Shown: positions 7,701-12,641 of the stretch, one piece after another | Layout of the letters: each line of letters begins with the position of its first letter | How positions within the stretch are numbered: the first letter of the stretch is position 1 | DNA from: Bacteroidales bacterium UBA1077 | Lineage (GTDB): Bacteria; Bacteroidota; Bacteroidia; Bacteroidales; UBA932 | Direction: 5' to 3' | DNA length: 12,641 nt | Assembly: GCA_002314195.1 (NCBI GenBank) | Contig: DCCQ01000077.1 | Location: forward strand, 1-12,641 | Translations under genes and position numbers: made by a program | The notes under the pieces: generated by a model | The model's database searches: none | The model's input: only the letters and a program-made list of their open reading frames with translations | What the model was told of the DNA's origin: nothing

Positions 7701-8221
7701 ACATTGGCGACCATCGCGTCACCAGCAGGGAACAGCAGTGACTGACGGTCAGCCGCAAGCTGAGCGGAGACGTAGCCTTGAATATTCAGGAGTGAGTCTA
7801 TGCGCTGATAGTCAGCCTCGGTCATGTACAAGGGGTATCCGGAAGTGACATCCTCCATCACCTCGAACGCCATTCCACTGTCAACGGTGATCTGCCTTTG
7901 AGGAACCATTCCGGTGGAATCCACGGCGTCGAACAAGTCCTCGAAATCGTGAATCGCCTCGGAAATCTCATCCTCGTCAGCCTCCGAGCCGTCCTTGGTC
8001 GAGAAAAGCAGGATGATGTTGTTCTTTTTGCCAAGGGCGTTGTAGGCCTCGGAATATTTCGAGCTTTCCTCATCGCCAGGCAGGAATCTGGAGATGTCCT
8101 CCTCGTAGTGAAGCCGTGAGGCCAGAAACAGACAGACAGCCGCAAGCAGGACCGACAGCAGGGCCGCCAGCCATTTTCTTCCGCTTAGGAAGTCGTAAAT
8201 CTTAAGGAAAAAGTCCGTCAC
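4769..8221 (-). CDS. MMPL/RND exporter fused to PlsC acyltransferase and partial methyltransferase-like tail
   Basis: This 1150-aa fusion has three parts. Residues 1 to about 805 form an MMPL-type RND exporter: TM1 near 17-36, a periplasmic domain, TM clusters at about 270-415, a second periplasmic domain (455-650) and TM cluster 655-800. The second half has GQGDDYTIF (720-728), the proton-relay position; the first half has GIAVNYPLHF (334-343), with Asn in place of the usual Asp. Residues about 855-1030 are a PlsC-type acyltransferase with NHQSHLD (895-901) and FPEGTR (962-967). The end (about 1060-1150) contains HECGQGEYAL (1101-1110) and VDAYDRD (1121-1127), like motif I and the acidic loop of a SAM-dependent methyltransferase, but it stops after roughly three strands. 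The start is GTG at 8221; an in-frame TAG lies four codons upstream. It likely acylates and exports the polyene lipid. Separate exporter and acyltransferase genes are common in related loci. Confidence 0.9.
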   Translation of the reverse strand: MTDFFLKIYDFLSGRKWLAALLSVLLAAVCLFLASRLHYEEDISRFLPGDEESSKYSEAYNALGKKNNIILLFSTKDGSEADEDEISEAIHDFEDLFDAVDSTGMVPQRQITVDSGMAFEVMEDVTSGYPLYMTEADYQRIDSLLNIQGYVSAQLAADRQSLLFPAGDAMVANVRTDPLHLFTPVLQRLRTSAANSNYDIVDDCIFTKDGHGLAFLTSPYGTSESGMNSKVADLVDEAIQRIVTEHPGVSVSAVGAPLIAVTNATQIKKDSILAISLALLLIGLLLVFTYKRFSDILWIVLSITFGWLFAVGGIALIRDSMSIIVIGVASVIIGIAVNYPLHFMDGLKSGVSPRQNLKEMVEPLLIGNITTIAAFLCLVWLDAVAMQDLGLFGSLMLAGTIIFVLVFLPVFAKARKNVGGTLELGRILPDKAPSNGWLLAAVMAVTVVMYLLSGRTEFDSDMRNINYMTQSQKRDLEMLQSGLEQSGYNQIYAIAEGRDQETALELNDKLLARLDSLKGSVAFVKGAGNFAPSEKTQAERISRWNAFWAGGRAERLLKELADESRRQGFSESAFSPFTEILTTEYSVSPVDDSPLKESFGGTYILNDDGKCLVVNQVYFKDASRGSAIKDALRMDGTLVFDTGDISNRLVSVLSGSFDYIGAICSLVVFIFLCLSFRRLELGLLSFFPLAVSWFWILGLMGLLDIRFNIVNIILATFIFGQGDDYTIFITEGLVYEYAYGKKRLATYKNSVFHSAVIMFIGIGALVLAKHPAMRSLGEVTVIGMFIVVVMAYYLPPVMFRWLTEKHGVKRDIPLTLKRLAYSIYALVGYVLLMFLFAYPYTFLHFLFRGDSEESKLKYHQFIQRMSRFLLRRVPGVRFTQAGECDFGKPSVIIANHQSHLDLICLMALNPKLIFFTNEWVWKNPIYGYVIRKADYIPVNDGVEAHLDKIRALVAQGYSLVIFPEGTRTVDGKVGRFHKGAFYVAAELGLDVTPVFIHGAYDVLPKTDFMLREGSVHVEVGTRIPCPQDYRAMTKECHRLFVSHYSVLRRTLETPEYLSVYVRYKYLYKGADVESRCRKALASVADVAFLREAPQGDHFEIHECGQGEYALIFALMHPEIQVDAYDRDEDNIMLASNCSCLPDNIHFHLEL

Positions 8222-8253
8222 TCCGCTTCTCTACAATAATCCTGCGAAGATAC

Positions 8254-9435
8254 TCATTTTTTGCGAAGCAGCCGAGACGGCAGACCGTAAAAGATGGCGA
8301 GAAGACACAGGGCTGTGTTCAGGACGCTGATGCGGAAGAAATCCCAAAACGGGCGGAAATGGGTGACACGCTCCCCTTCCGGCGGATAATAGACGTTGAT
8401 TCCGACAGGACGCATCGGCACGCCTTTCCAACATTGGAACACAAGGAGTTCCAATTCGGCCTCGTAGCGGCAGGTCAGGAAACGGAGCCTCCCTATACGA
8501 TTCAGTTGATAGAGACGGAAACCAGACTGGGTGTCAGGGAGGTTCACTCCGGTCTGGAGTCTGAACCAGAAATTCGAGAACTTGTTGGCGAAGGTGTTGC
8601 CTCCGGGCATATTCTCCATCTTTAGATTGCGGCTTCCGACAAACATGGCGTCAGGATGCTCTTTGGCCTGTGCCGCAAACACGGGGATATCCTCCGGAAA
8701 ATGCTGGCCGTCAGCGTCAATGGTGATGGCTCGTTCGAATCCCCGGGCTTTGGCTTCCTTGAAACCGGTCTTTAGGGAGTAACCTTTGCCACGGTTATCT
8801 TTATAGCGCACGACCACAGCGCCGAGTTCTGACAAGGAGTCAGAGGATCCGTCTGTGCTGCCGTCATCCACGACAATCACATCCTTGCAGTACCTCAACG
8901 TCCTCTGTACCACATCATTGATTGTTCCGACATTGTTATAGACCGGTATGATGACGCAGGTCTTAAGTTTCTTTAGGATGGTCACTTCGGCAAGCTCAGT
9001 GACCGGATCGGTGGTCGCTGAGCCTGTCGAAGCGCCATCAGGACTACCTTCACAGGAATATTCAAGCCCCATCCGCGAAAAGACTTTTTCCTCCGAGCGG
9101 ACTGTGAGTTCCACTTTCAGGTCCTCATCAGTCTCCACAAGTTTGGTGAATGAATATGTCACCTCGGCCTCGGGGAAAAGCGGCTCCATGAATTTCAAGT
9201 CTTTTACCCGTGTGAGACTCAGCGATTTCCCAAGATTGGCTTCCAACAGTTCTGTCGCCACACGGATCTGCACGGCTCCGGGAGTGATCGGATAGTCAGG
9301 AAAATGGGACTTGAAGATCACGTTGTCAGGTTCGAGCCTGATTAGTGGTTCGGCAGAGCTCACCAACCGTGGTTCGAATCTTCCACCAGTCTCTTTTGTG
9401 GAGAGGATATTGAAGAATGTGCCTAAAAGTCTCAT
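8254..9435 (-). CDS. ApeI-like hotdog dehydratase fused to DPM-like family 2 glycosyltransferase
   Basis: Residues 1 to about 125 are a hotdog domain of the 3-hydroxyacyl-ACP dehydratase type (ApeI/FabZ relatives), with SHFPDYPITPG (43-53) and catalytic His44. The Glu that FabZ carries on the following helix is absent, as I recall for the aryl-polyene dehydratases. Residues about 158-360 are a family 2 glycosyltransferase of the dolichyl-phosphate-mannose-synthase-like group: VIIPVYNN (161-168), VVDDGSTDGS (188-197), IDADGQH (239-245, DxD metal site) and LPDTQSGFRLY (299-309). A hydrophobic segment near 368-386 may anchor it to the membrane. The linker (134-151) is encoded by a REP-like palindrome. 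The protein would dehydrate the growing polyene and glycosylate a lipid carrier or the product. Its ATG overlaps the previous gene's stop by 4 nt, and 32 nt separate it from the next start. Confidence 0.9.
   Translation of the reverse strand: MRLLGTFFNILSTKETGGRFEPRLVSSAEPLIRLEPDNVIFKSHFPDYPITPGAVQIRVATELLEANLGKSLSLTRVKDLKFMEPLFPEAEVTYSFTKLVETDEDLKVELTVRSEEKVFSRMGLEYSCEGSPDGASTGSATTDPVTELAEVTILKKLKTCVIIPVYNNVGTINDVVQRTLRYCKDVIVVDDGSTDGSSDSLSELGAVVVRYKDNRGKGYSLKTGFKEAKARGFERAITIDADGQHFPEDIPVFAAQAKEHPDAMFVGSRNLKMENMPGGNTFANKFSNFWFRLQTGVNLPDTQSGFRLYQLNRIGRLRFLTCRYEAELELLVFQCWKGVPMRPVGINVYYPPEGERVTHFRPFWDFFRISVLNTALCLLAIFYGLPSRLLRKK
8983..9034 (-). repeat. REP-like palindromic element, copy 1 (in frame)
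   Basis: Two 22-bp arms (8983-9004 and 9013-9034) around an 8-bp spacer form an inverted repeat matching at 18 of 22 positions. The right arm begins GGTCGCTGAGCCTGTCGAAG and is identical over its full 22 bp to the right arm of copy 2. On the minus strand it is read in frame as ASTGSATTDPVTELAEV, exactly between the hotdog and glycosyltransferase domains. I recall short repeats with a TTCGACAGGCTCAG core scattered through many bacterial genomes, including Bacteroidetes, but cannot verify the family here. Confidence 0.85.
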
Positions 9436-9935
9436 TCGGGGATGTTCATTTTTGAAAAAGTGTAGCTTCGGTTCGGCCTCCTCATAATGATTTTGACCCC
9501 TTCAACGGAGACATATTCATCAGTGGATGATGAACTGAACAATCGTCTCAAGTCACGAGCTATTGTCTTGCGAACAAGACATTTGTCTAGAGTCTTCATG
9601 ACGTTCAGTAGCTTGACATGCTTTCTGTCCAAACTGACGGTAAAGTCAAATGCTCTAATTCCGAATTCGTTCACTATGGTGCCTACAATGATGTCATCCT
9701 TCTGCTTGACCACACATATTCCTGAAAAAGAGGCGTTTTTGAAGGTTATGGCCACTGTGTAGCGGACAGCTTCATTATCGTTGAACGGGAAAAGGTAGGG
9801 AGCATCGGTACCGGTCACTTCGACTAGCTCAGTGACCAGAAACACATCGGTCGCTGAGCCTGTCGAAGCGACATATGCACCAGAAGAAAAAGCCGAAATC
9901 AGCAGCAAGCTAATCAACAACAAAAACCTTCGCAT
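9432..9935 (-). CDS. Small secreted LolB-like protein of the polyene operon
   Basis: This 167-aa protein starts with a hydrophobic export signal (MRRFLLLISLLLISAFSSG, 1-19). Residues 22-41 are encoded by a REP-like palindrome (copy 2). The rest has alternating beta-type segments such as VRYTVAITF (58-66), FSGICVVKQ (70-78) and NEFGIRAFDFTV (89-100), then the helical, basic KTLDKCLVRKTIARDLRRLF (114-133). The pattern resembles LolB-like or DUF3261-type lipid-binding half-barrels found beside LolA-like carriers in aryl-polyene loci. This rests on pattern and neighbourhood, not a firm family match. No lipobox Cys follows the signal, unlike a typical LolB. The ATG lies 26 nt inside the end of the LolA-like gene and the stop overlaps the next start (ATGA). 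It probably accepts the lipid at the outer membrane, or acts periplasmically if unlipidated. Confidence 0.7.
   Translation of the reverse strand: MRRFLLLISLLLISAFSSGAYVASTGSATDVFLVTELVEVTGTDAPYLFPFNDNEAVRYTVAITFKNASFSGICVVKQKDDIIVGTIVNEFGIRAFDFTVSLDRKHVKLLNVMKTLDKCLVRKTIARDLRRLFSSSSTDEYVSVEGVKIIMRRPNRSYTFSKMNIPE
9816..9870 (-). repeat. REP-like palindromic element, copy 2 (in frame)
   Basis: Arms of 22 bp (9816-9837 and 9849-9870) match as inverted repeats at 18 of 22 positions around an 11-bp spacer. The spacer is 3 bp longer than in copy 1, exactly one codon, so both copies keep the reading frame. On the minus strand it encodes ASTGSATDVFLVTELVEV right after the signal peptide of the LolB-like protein. 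Copies 1 and 2 lie about 0.8 kb apart in the same orientation. I found no third copy in this window. Confidence 0.85.
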
Positions 9936-10548
9936 CGACCGTCTTGTTATATTCAGCGTTCAGAATCGTGATCACCGTCTCGCCGCTGTTGTCAACCAAA
10001 TCCACCTCATTGACTTTCAAGTCCTTGCCAAAATGCAGACGAACAGTTTTGAACATCTGTCTCATCTCTTTTTTAAGAGGCTCCAGCTCAGCCACATAGC
10101 AGCCGCCGTCAAGAAACATCCGCGCCTTGAAGTCCCCGCCACCGGCCAGTCCCTGCCCGGTTATGCTGTTCATTATAATCCTCGCAATGGACTTGAAAAG
10201 CCTGTTCGAGTTCACGTCCATCTTGCTGGAGGTCTGGCTGCTCTGCAGAAGCACCTTCTCCTTGTTCAGAATGAAAAGGTAGGTGTACGGGGAGACATAT
10301 TCCCACCTCAACATGCCGTCGGCGAACCACATCTTGCCTGTGGATACCATCTTCTCCTGAAGGATGGCTATGTCCTTGACCTGCCTGAAGTCAGCCTTGA
10401 GGCTCTTGATTCCGGCGCTGGAAGCGTCGATCTTTTTGATGGCCTCTGCGGTCTGCGCCTCTGTAAGCGGCTTATAGTCAGCGCCGGAAGCCGATAAAGC
10501 GGCGAAAAGCAGCGCAAGGCCAATGAATAATATCCTTAAACTTCTCAT
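9910..10548 (-). CDS. LolA-like outer-membrane lipid/lipoprotein carrier
   Basis: From the ATG at 10548 this is a 212-aa secreted protein with a clear signal peptide (MRSLRILFIGLALLFAALSASGA). The mature part follows the LolA half-barrel plan: a helix and FRQVKD (56-61 counted from the GTG), GKMWFADGMLRWEY with the typical 'G.m.f..p.lRWeY..P' pattern, then VSPYTYLFILNKEKVLL. LolA-like proteins in aryl-polyene loci are thought to ferry the lipid product across the periplasm instead of, or as well as, lipoproteins. A GTG at 10554 gives two extra residues (MI) and would overlap the upstream TGA by 2 nt; I prefer the ATG because it sits directly at the signal peptide. The last 26 nt overlap the start of the LolB-like gene in another frame, which implies coupled, perhaps equimolar, synthesis of carrier and acceptor. 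Confidence 0.85.
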   Translation of the reverse strand: MRSLRILFIGLALLFAALSASGADYKPLTEAQTAEAIKKIDASSAGIKSLKADFRQVKDIAILQEKMVSTGKMWFADGMLRWEYVSPYTYLFILNKEKVLLQSSQTSSKMDVNSNRLFKSIARIIMNSITGQGLAGGGDFKARMFLDGGCYVAELEPLKKEMRQMFKTVRLHFGKDLKVNEVDLVDNSGETVITILNAEYNKTVDAKVFVVD

Positions 10549-10550
10549 AA

Positions 10551-10904
10551 TCACTTAGCTATAAACACGCACCCGCTGATGATCAGGAACACCCCAATCC
10601 AACGTGTGGCAGGAATATTCTCGTGGAAAATGAATATCGCGGCGAGCATTCCGAACACATAACTCAGGCTGATCATCGGGTAGGCCATGCTGAACGGAAA
10701 TCTTTTGAGGATATACATCCACAGGACCGTGCCGCCGGCGTAGCAGAGGCCGCAGCCCAAGAACCACCAGTTCACCAGCAGTCGGCCGAAGAACGCCCAC
10801 GTCCACTCAAAACTGCCCATCTTCTCAAGGGCGAACTTGAGAAGCACCTGGCCTCCAGACAGAAGGAGGCTTTGGACAACGGACAATGTCAGCAGTCTCC
10901 ACAT
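10551..10904 (-). CDS. Four-TM SMR/EamA-type membrane protein, ArnE-like
   Basis: This 117-aa inner-membrane protein has four predicted membrane helices, at about 4-22, 45-65, 72-93 and 101-116. The second half, SMAYPMISLSYVFGMLA followed by IFIFHENIPATRWIGVFLII, has the EamA/SMR signature of a membrane Glu (95) after helix 3 and a Gly-rich last helix. It is closest in style to the small ArnE/ArnF proteins that flip undecaprenyl-phosphate-linked aminoarabinose. With a DPM-like glycosyltransferase in the same operon, a role in flipping a polyprenyl-phosphate-linked sugar is reasonable but inferred. A drug-efflux SMR role is the main alternative. SMR-type proteins work as dimers, and I see only one such gene here. 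The start overlaps the upstream KS-like gene by 16 nt. The stop is next to the LolA start. Confidence 0.8.
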   Translation of the reverse strand: MWRLLTLSVVQSLLLSGGQVLLKFALEKMGSFEWTWAFFGRLLVNWWFLGCGLCYAGGTVLWMYILKRFPFSMAYPMISLSYVFGMLAAIFIFHENIPATRWIGVFLIISGCVFIAK

Positions 10905-11848
10905 AGGCCTTTAAGATAAACAAGCCCGACATCCTCTCCGGCGTCGTTCACGACAAGGATGTCCTTGTCAAGGCCCTTGGATATCCTTATCGCCGCCTCG
11001 TAGACCCCTAGCCCCGATGTCGAGAAACATTTACCAAACAGTTTGAAATAGTCCGCGCTGCGGATGACGCGCGAGGCATGATATTCATTGACAATGGTTT
11101 CCAGATTCTTCGGAGAGTGGAGGAGCTGAACGTCGACCAGTTCGCAGAGAGACCTCCTCAATGCTTCTGTGGCTTCAACCGCGGTGTCGGTCCCTTCGAT
11201 GGTTGGTGAGCTTTGCCGAACCATAGGCTCAGGGCTCGGAAATGCGGACAGCACAAATGCGGAAGAGGCCTCGGCGGCGGTGATGCCTTCGCCGAAGTAC
11301 CCGGCACCTTTCAGAAGATCGTAGGTGGCCGGTGTCATCTCGTCGTGCGCCCCGACAAGGGCATTGGAGATTCGTCCTGACTGAAGCTGGATGAAAGCGT
11401 CCAGTAGCGCGCTCTCGAAAGAGATGTCCTTCTGCGAATATGTGCAGTTGCACCCGTGGCAACGAAGCAGGATGGCCACCGCCGAACTGATCGTGTTGTG
11501 GGTGGACATCATGAAATAGGTCGGGGGAAGCATTTCCTCCCCGTCACGACACATAGCCGACAGGAAATTCTCCGTGTTCTCCATGCAGCCGAGCCCAGTG
11601 CCCGTGAATATGGCATCCGGACATTCGATTCCAGCCTCCTTCAGGGCGGAAAGTGAGACCACCATCGCCCGTTTGAGGATCAAGCCCATCCTTCGCGCCT
11701 GCATAGGATTCAGGAACGGCTTGAAATCCGGATCCTGGCTCCTGAGATAAGGTTCAGCACATGATGCTGGATCCGTCATCCAGTCCTCACTGAGAGGCTT
11801 CTGGACAGAGATCTGAGCCGCTGAACGTATGTAAATCTTATTTGTCAT
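10889..11848 (-). CDS. Beta-ketoacyl synthase-like chain-length-factor partner (ApeC-like)
   Basis: This 319-aa protein has the thiolase-fold layout of the short KS family (Ketoacyl-synt_2 type). It includes MSTHNTISSAVAILLRCHGCNCTY-type core sequence (114-137), DISFESALLDA (141-151) where a KS nucleophile elbow would be, and CFSTSGLGVYEAA (274-286) near the end. The usual catalytic Cys of TACSS aligns with Ser143 and the GHT histidine aligns with Cys274, so it should not condense by itself. This fits the known aryl-polyene arrangement in which an active KS (ApeO) pairs with a chain-length-factor-like subunit (ApeC). It starts inside the preceding KS gene (11-nt overlap) and ends 16 nt inside the following membrane-protein gene, so all three are translationally coupled. 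Chain-length control and heterodimer formation are inferred. Confidence 0.8.
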   Translation of the reverse strand: MTNKIYIRSAAQISVQKPLSEDWMTDPASCAEPYLRSQDPDFKPFLNPMQARRMGLILKRAMVVSLSALKEAGIECPDAIFTGTGLGCMENTENFLSAMCRDGEEMLPPTYFMMSTHNTISSAVAILLRCHGCNCTYSQKDISFESALLDAFIQLQSGRISNALVGAHDEMTPATYDLLKGAGYFGEGITAAEASSAFVLSAFPSPEPMVRQSSPTIEGTDTAVEATEALRRSLCELVDVQLLHSPKNLETIVNEYHASRVIRSADYFKLFGKCFSTSGLGVYEAAIRISKGLDKDILVVNDAGEDVGLVYLKGLCGDC

Positions 11849-12641
11849 AACGAGAGATCAACAAGGATGAATCATTGCCACCGAAACCGAAGGAATTGCA
11901 CAGAACGTGATTGAGCGTGATTCCCTCCCGTCCGTCCGTCTCAGGGATGATTCCACCGTCAAACGGTTCCTTCCAGTTCAGGTTCGCCGGGATGAAGCCG
12001 TGACGGATGGCAAGGAGACAGATCACAGCCTCGATGCTGCCGGCAGCGCTGGTCGTGTGACCGGTGAACGCCTTTGTGGAAGACACAGGAGGGATCTTGT
12101 CTCCGAAAAGACGGAACATCGCCCGGCTTTCACTGGCGTCGTTATTAGGCGTGGCCGTTCCATGGGCGTTCACATAGTCGATGTCCGAAGGTCCCAACCC
12201 TGACATATTCAATGCCTTGGACATCGCCAGGAAAGCGCCTTCGCCATCATCCGAAGAGGCGGTCTGGTGGAAAGCGTCGCAGGCGTTGCCGTAGCCGTCC
12301 AGGACTCCGAGCGGCCGCGCACCTCTCTTCAAGGCATGTTCCTCACTCTCAAGGACCACGAACCCGGCTCCTTCTCCGAGATTCAGACCGTTACGGGTCG
12401 CGTCGAACGGCCTGCAAGGCTCGCTGTCCAGAATCTTCAGGGAATTGAATCCGTTGAGATGGTATCTGGTCAGGCACTCAGAGCCACCGGCGACAACGAC
12501 ATCGCAGCGTCCGCTCCTGATCAGGTCAGCCCCAAGCATGATGGAATTCGCCGCCGATGAACAAGCCGTGGTGATCGTGGTCACAAGGCCGAAGCCGCCG
12601 AAGAAATCAGCGATCTCATCCGTGCAGCTTCCGCAGTCGTG
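11838..12641 (-). CDS. Beta-ketoacyl-ACP synthase (FabF/ApeO-like), 5' end outside window
   Basis: This is the C-terminal part, about 267 codons, of an active-looking elongating ketosynthase; the frame is open to the right edge, so the start is outside the window. The three catalytic residues are present: the nucleophile Cys in TTACSSAANS close to the visible start, His in NAHGTATPNND, and His in AFTGHTTSAAG. The glycine-rich GGNDSSLL near the end is typical of FabF-like enzymes. It should extend an ACP-bound chain with malonyl-ACP. With the KS-like partner encoded next and overlapping by 11 nt, it probably forms the KS-CLF heterodimer that builds the polyene. A housekeeping FabF is less likely given the neighbours. 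No promoter is visible, so the operon begins further right. Confidence 0.9.
   Translation of the reverse strand, partial: HDCGSCTDEIADFFGGFGLVTTITTACSSAANSIMLGADLIRSGRCDVVVAGGSECLTRYHLNGFNSLKILDSEPCRPFDATRNGLNLGEGAGFVVLESEEHALKRGARPLGVLDGYGNACDAFHQTASSDDGEGAFLAMSKALNMSGLGPSDIDYVNAHGTATPNNDASESRAMFRLFGDKIPPVSSTKAFTGHTTSAAGSIEAVICLLAIRHGFIPANLNWKEPFDGGIIPETDGREGITLNHVLCNSFGFGGNDSSLLISRYDK

Noticed and set aside
8983..9034. Linker peptide as a conserved protein domain
   Set aside because: The same peptide appears in an unrelated neighbouring protein because of the DNA palindrome, so it is repeat-derived rather than a domain.
1..12641. CRISPR array, tRNA, rRNA or complete insertion sequence
   Set aside because: I found no regularly spaced direct repeats, no cloverleaf-like segment, no rRNA core sequence and no intact transposase with terminal repeats.

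Overview
The window looks like a Bacteroidetes (probably Bacteroidales) chromosome. Three things suggest this. A TAnnTTTG -7 box lies upstream of the methyltransferase gene. Shine-Dalgarno sequences are largely absent. The minus-strand operon has the composition of an aryl-polyene/flexirubin-type locus built from Bacteroidetes-style fused proteins. Genus cannot be set from the sequence.

Left part (1-3851). Bases 1 to about 560 hold gene debris. The one piece that looks protein-like is a 5'-truncated C-terminal fragment ending at 563. Then comes an A+T-richer two-gene restriction-modification module on the + strand. It has a promoter-like box, a leader with a small inverted repeat and an exact 10-bp tandem duplication, a 627-aa C5-cytosine methyltransferase with a large helical insertion, and, 4 nt further on, a 409-aa MvaI/BcnI-type endonuclease with an extra N-terminal module. 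The composition, the flanking remnants and the position against the end of an unrelated operon suggest the module was acquired.

Middle and right part (12641 down to 3954, - strand). One tightly packed operon enters from the right edge and runs leftward. Its order is beta-ketoacyl synthase (5' end off the window), a KS-like chain-length-factor partner lacking the catalytic residues, a 4-TM SMR/ArnE-like membrane protein, a LolA-like periplasmic carrier, a small LolB-like secreted protein, an ApeI-like hotdog dehydratase fused to a DPM-like family 2 glycosyltransferase, a 1150-aa MMPL exporter fused to a PlsC acyltransferase and a truncated SAM-methyltransferase-like tail, and a secreted alpha/beta hydrolase. 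Nearly all junctions overlap by 4-26 nt or are separated by a few bases; the one real gap is 32 nt. The gene set fits a lipid-anchored polyene made by a type II PKS-like machine. The KS pair and dehydratase would build and dehydrate the chain, the acyltransferase and glycosyltransferase would join it to a glycolipid, MMPL would move it across the inner membrane, and the LolA/LolB-like pair would take it to the outer membrane.

The most unusual observation is a pair of nearly identical 52-55 bp REP-like palindromes lying in frame inside two adjacent genes of this operon. One sits at the junction of the dehydratase and glycosyltransferase domains, the other just after the signal peptide of the LolB-like protein. 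Both are translated into the related peptides ASTGSAT...VTEL(A/V)EV. They may have created a gene fusion and rebuilt a protein N-terminus, and they also place two hairpins in the operon mRNA.
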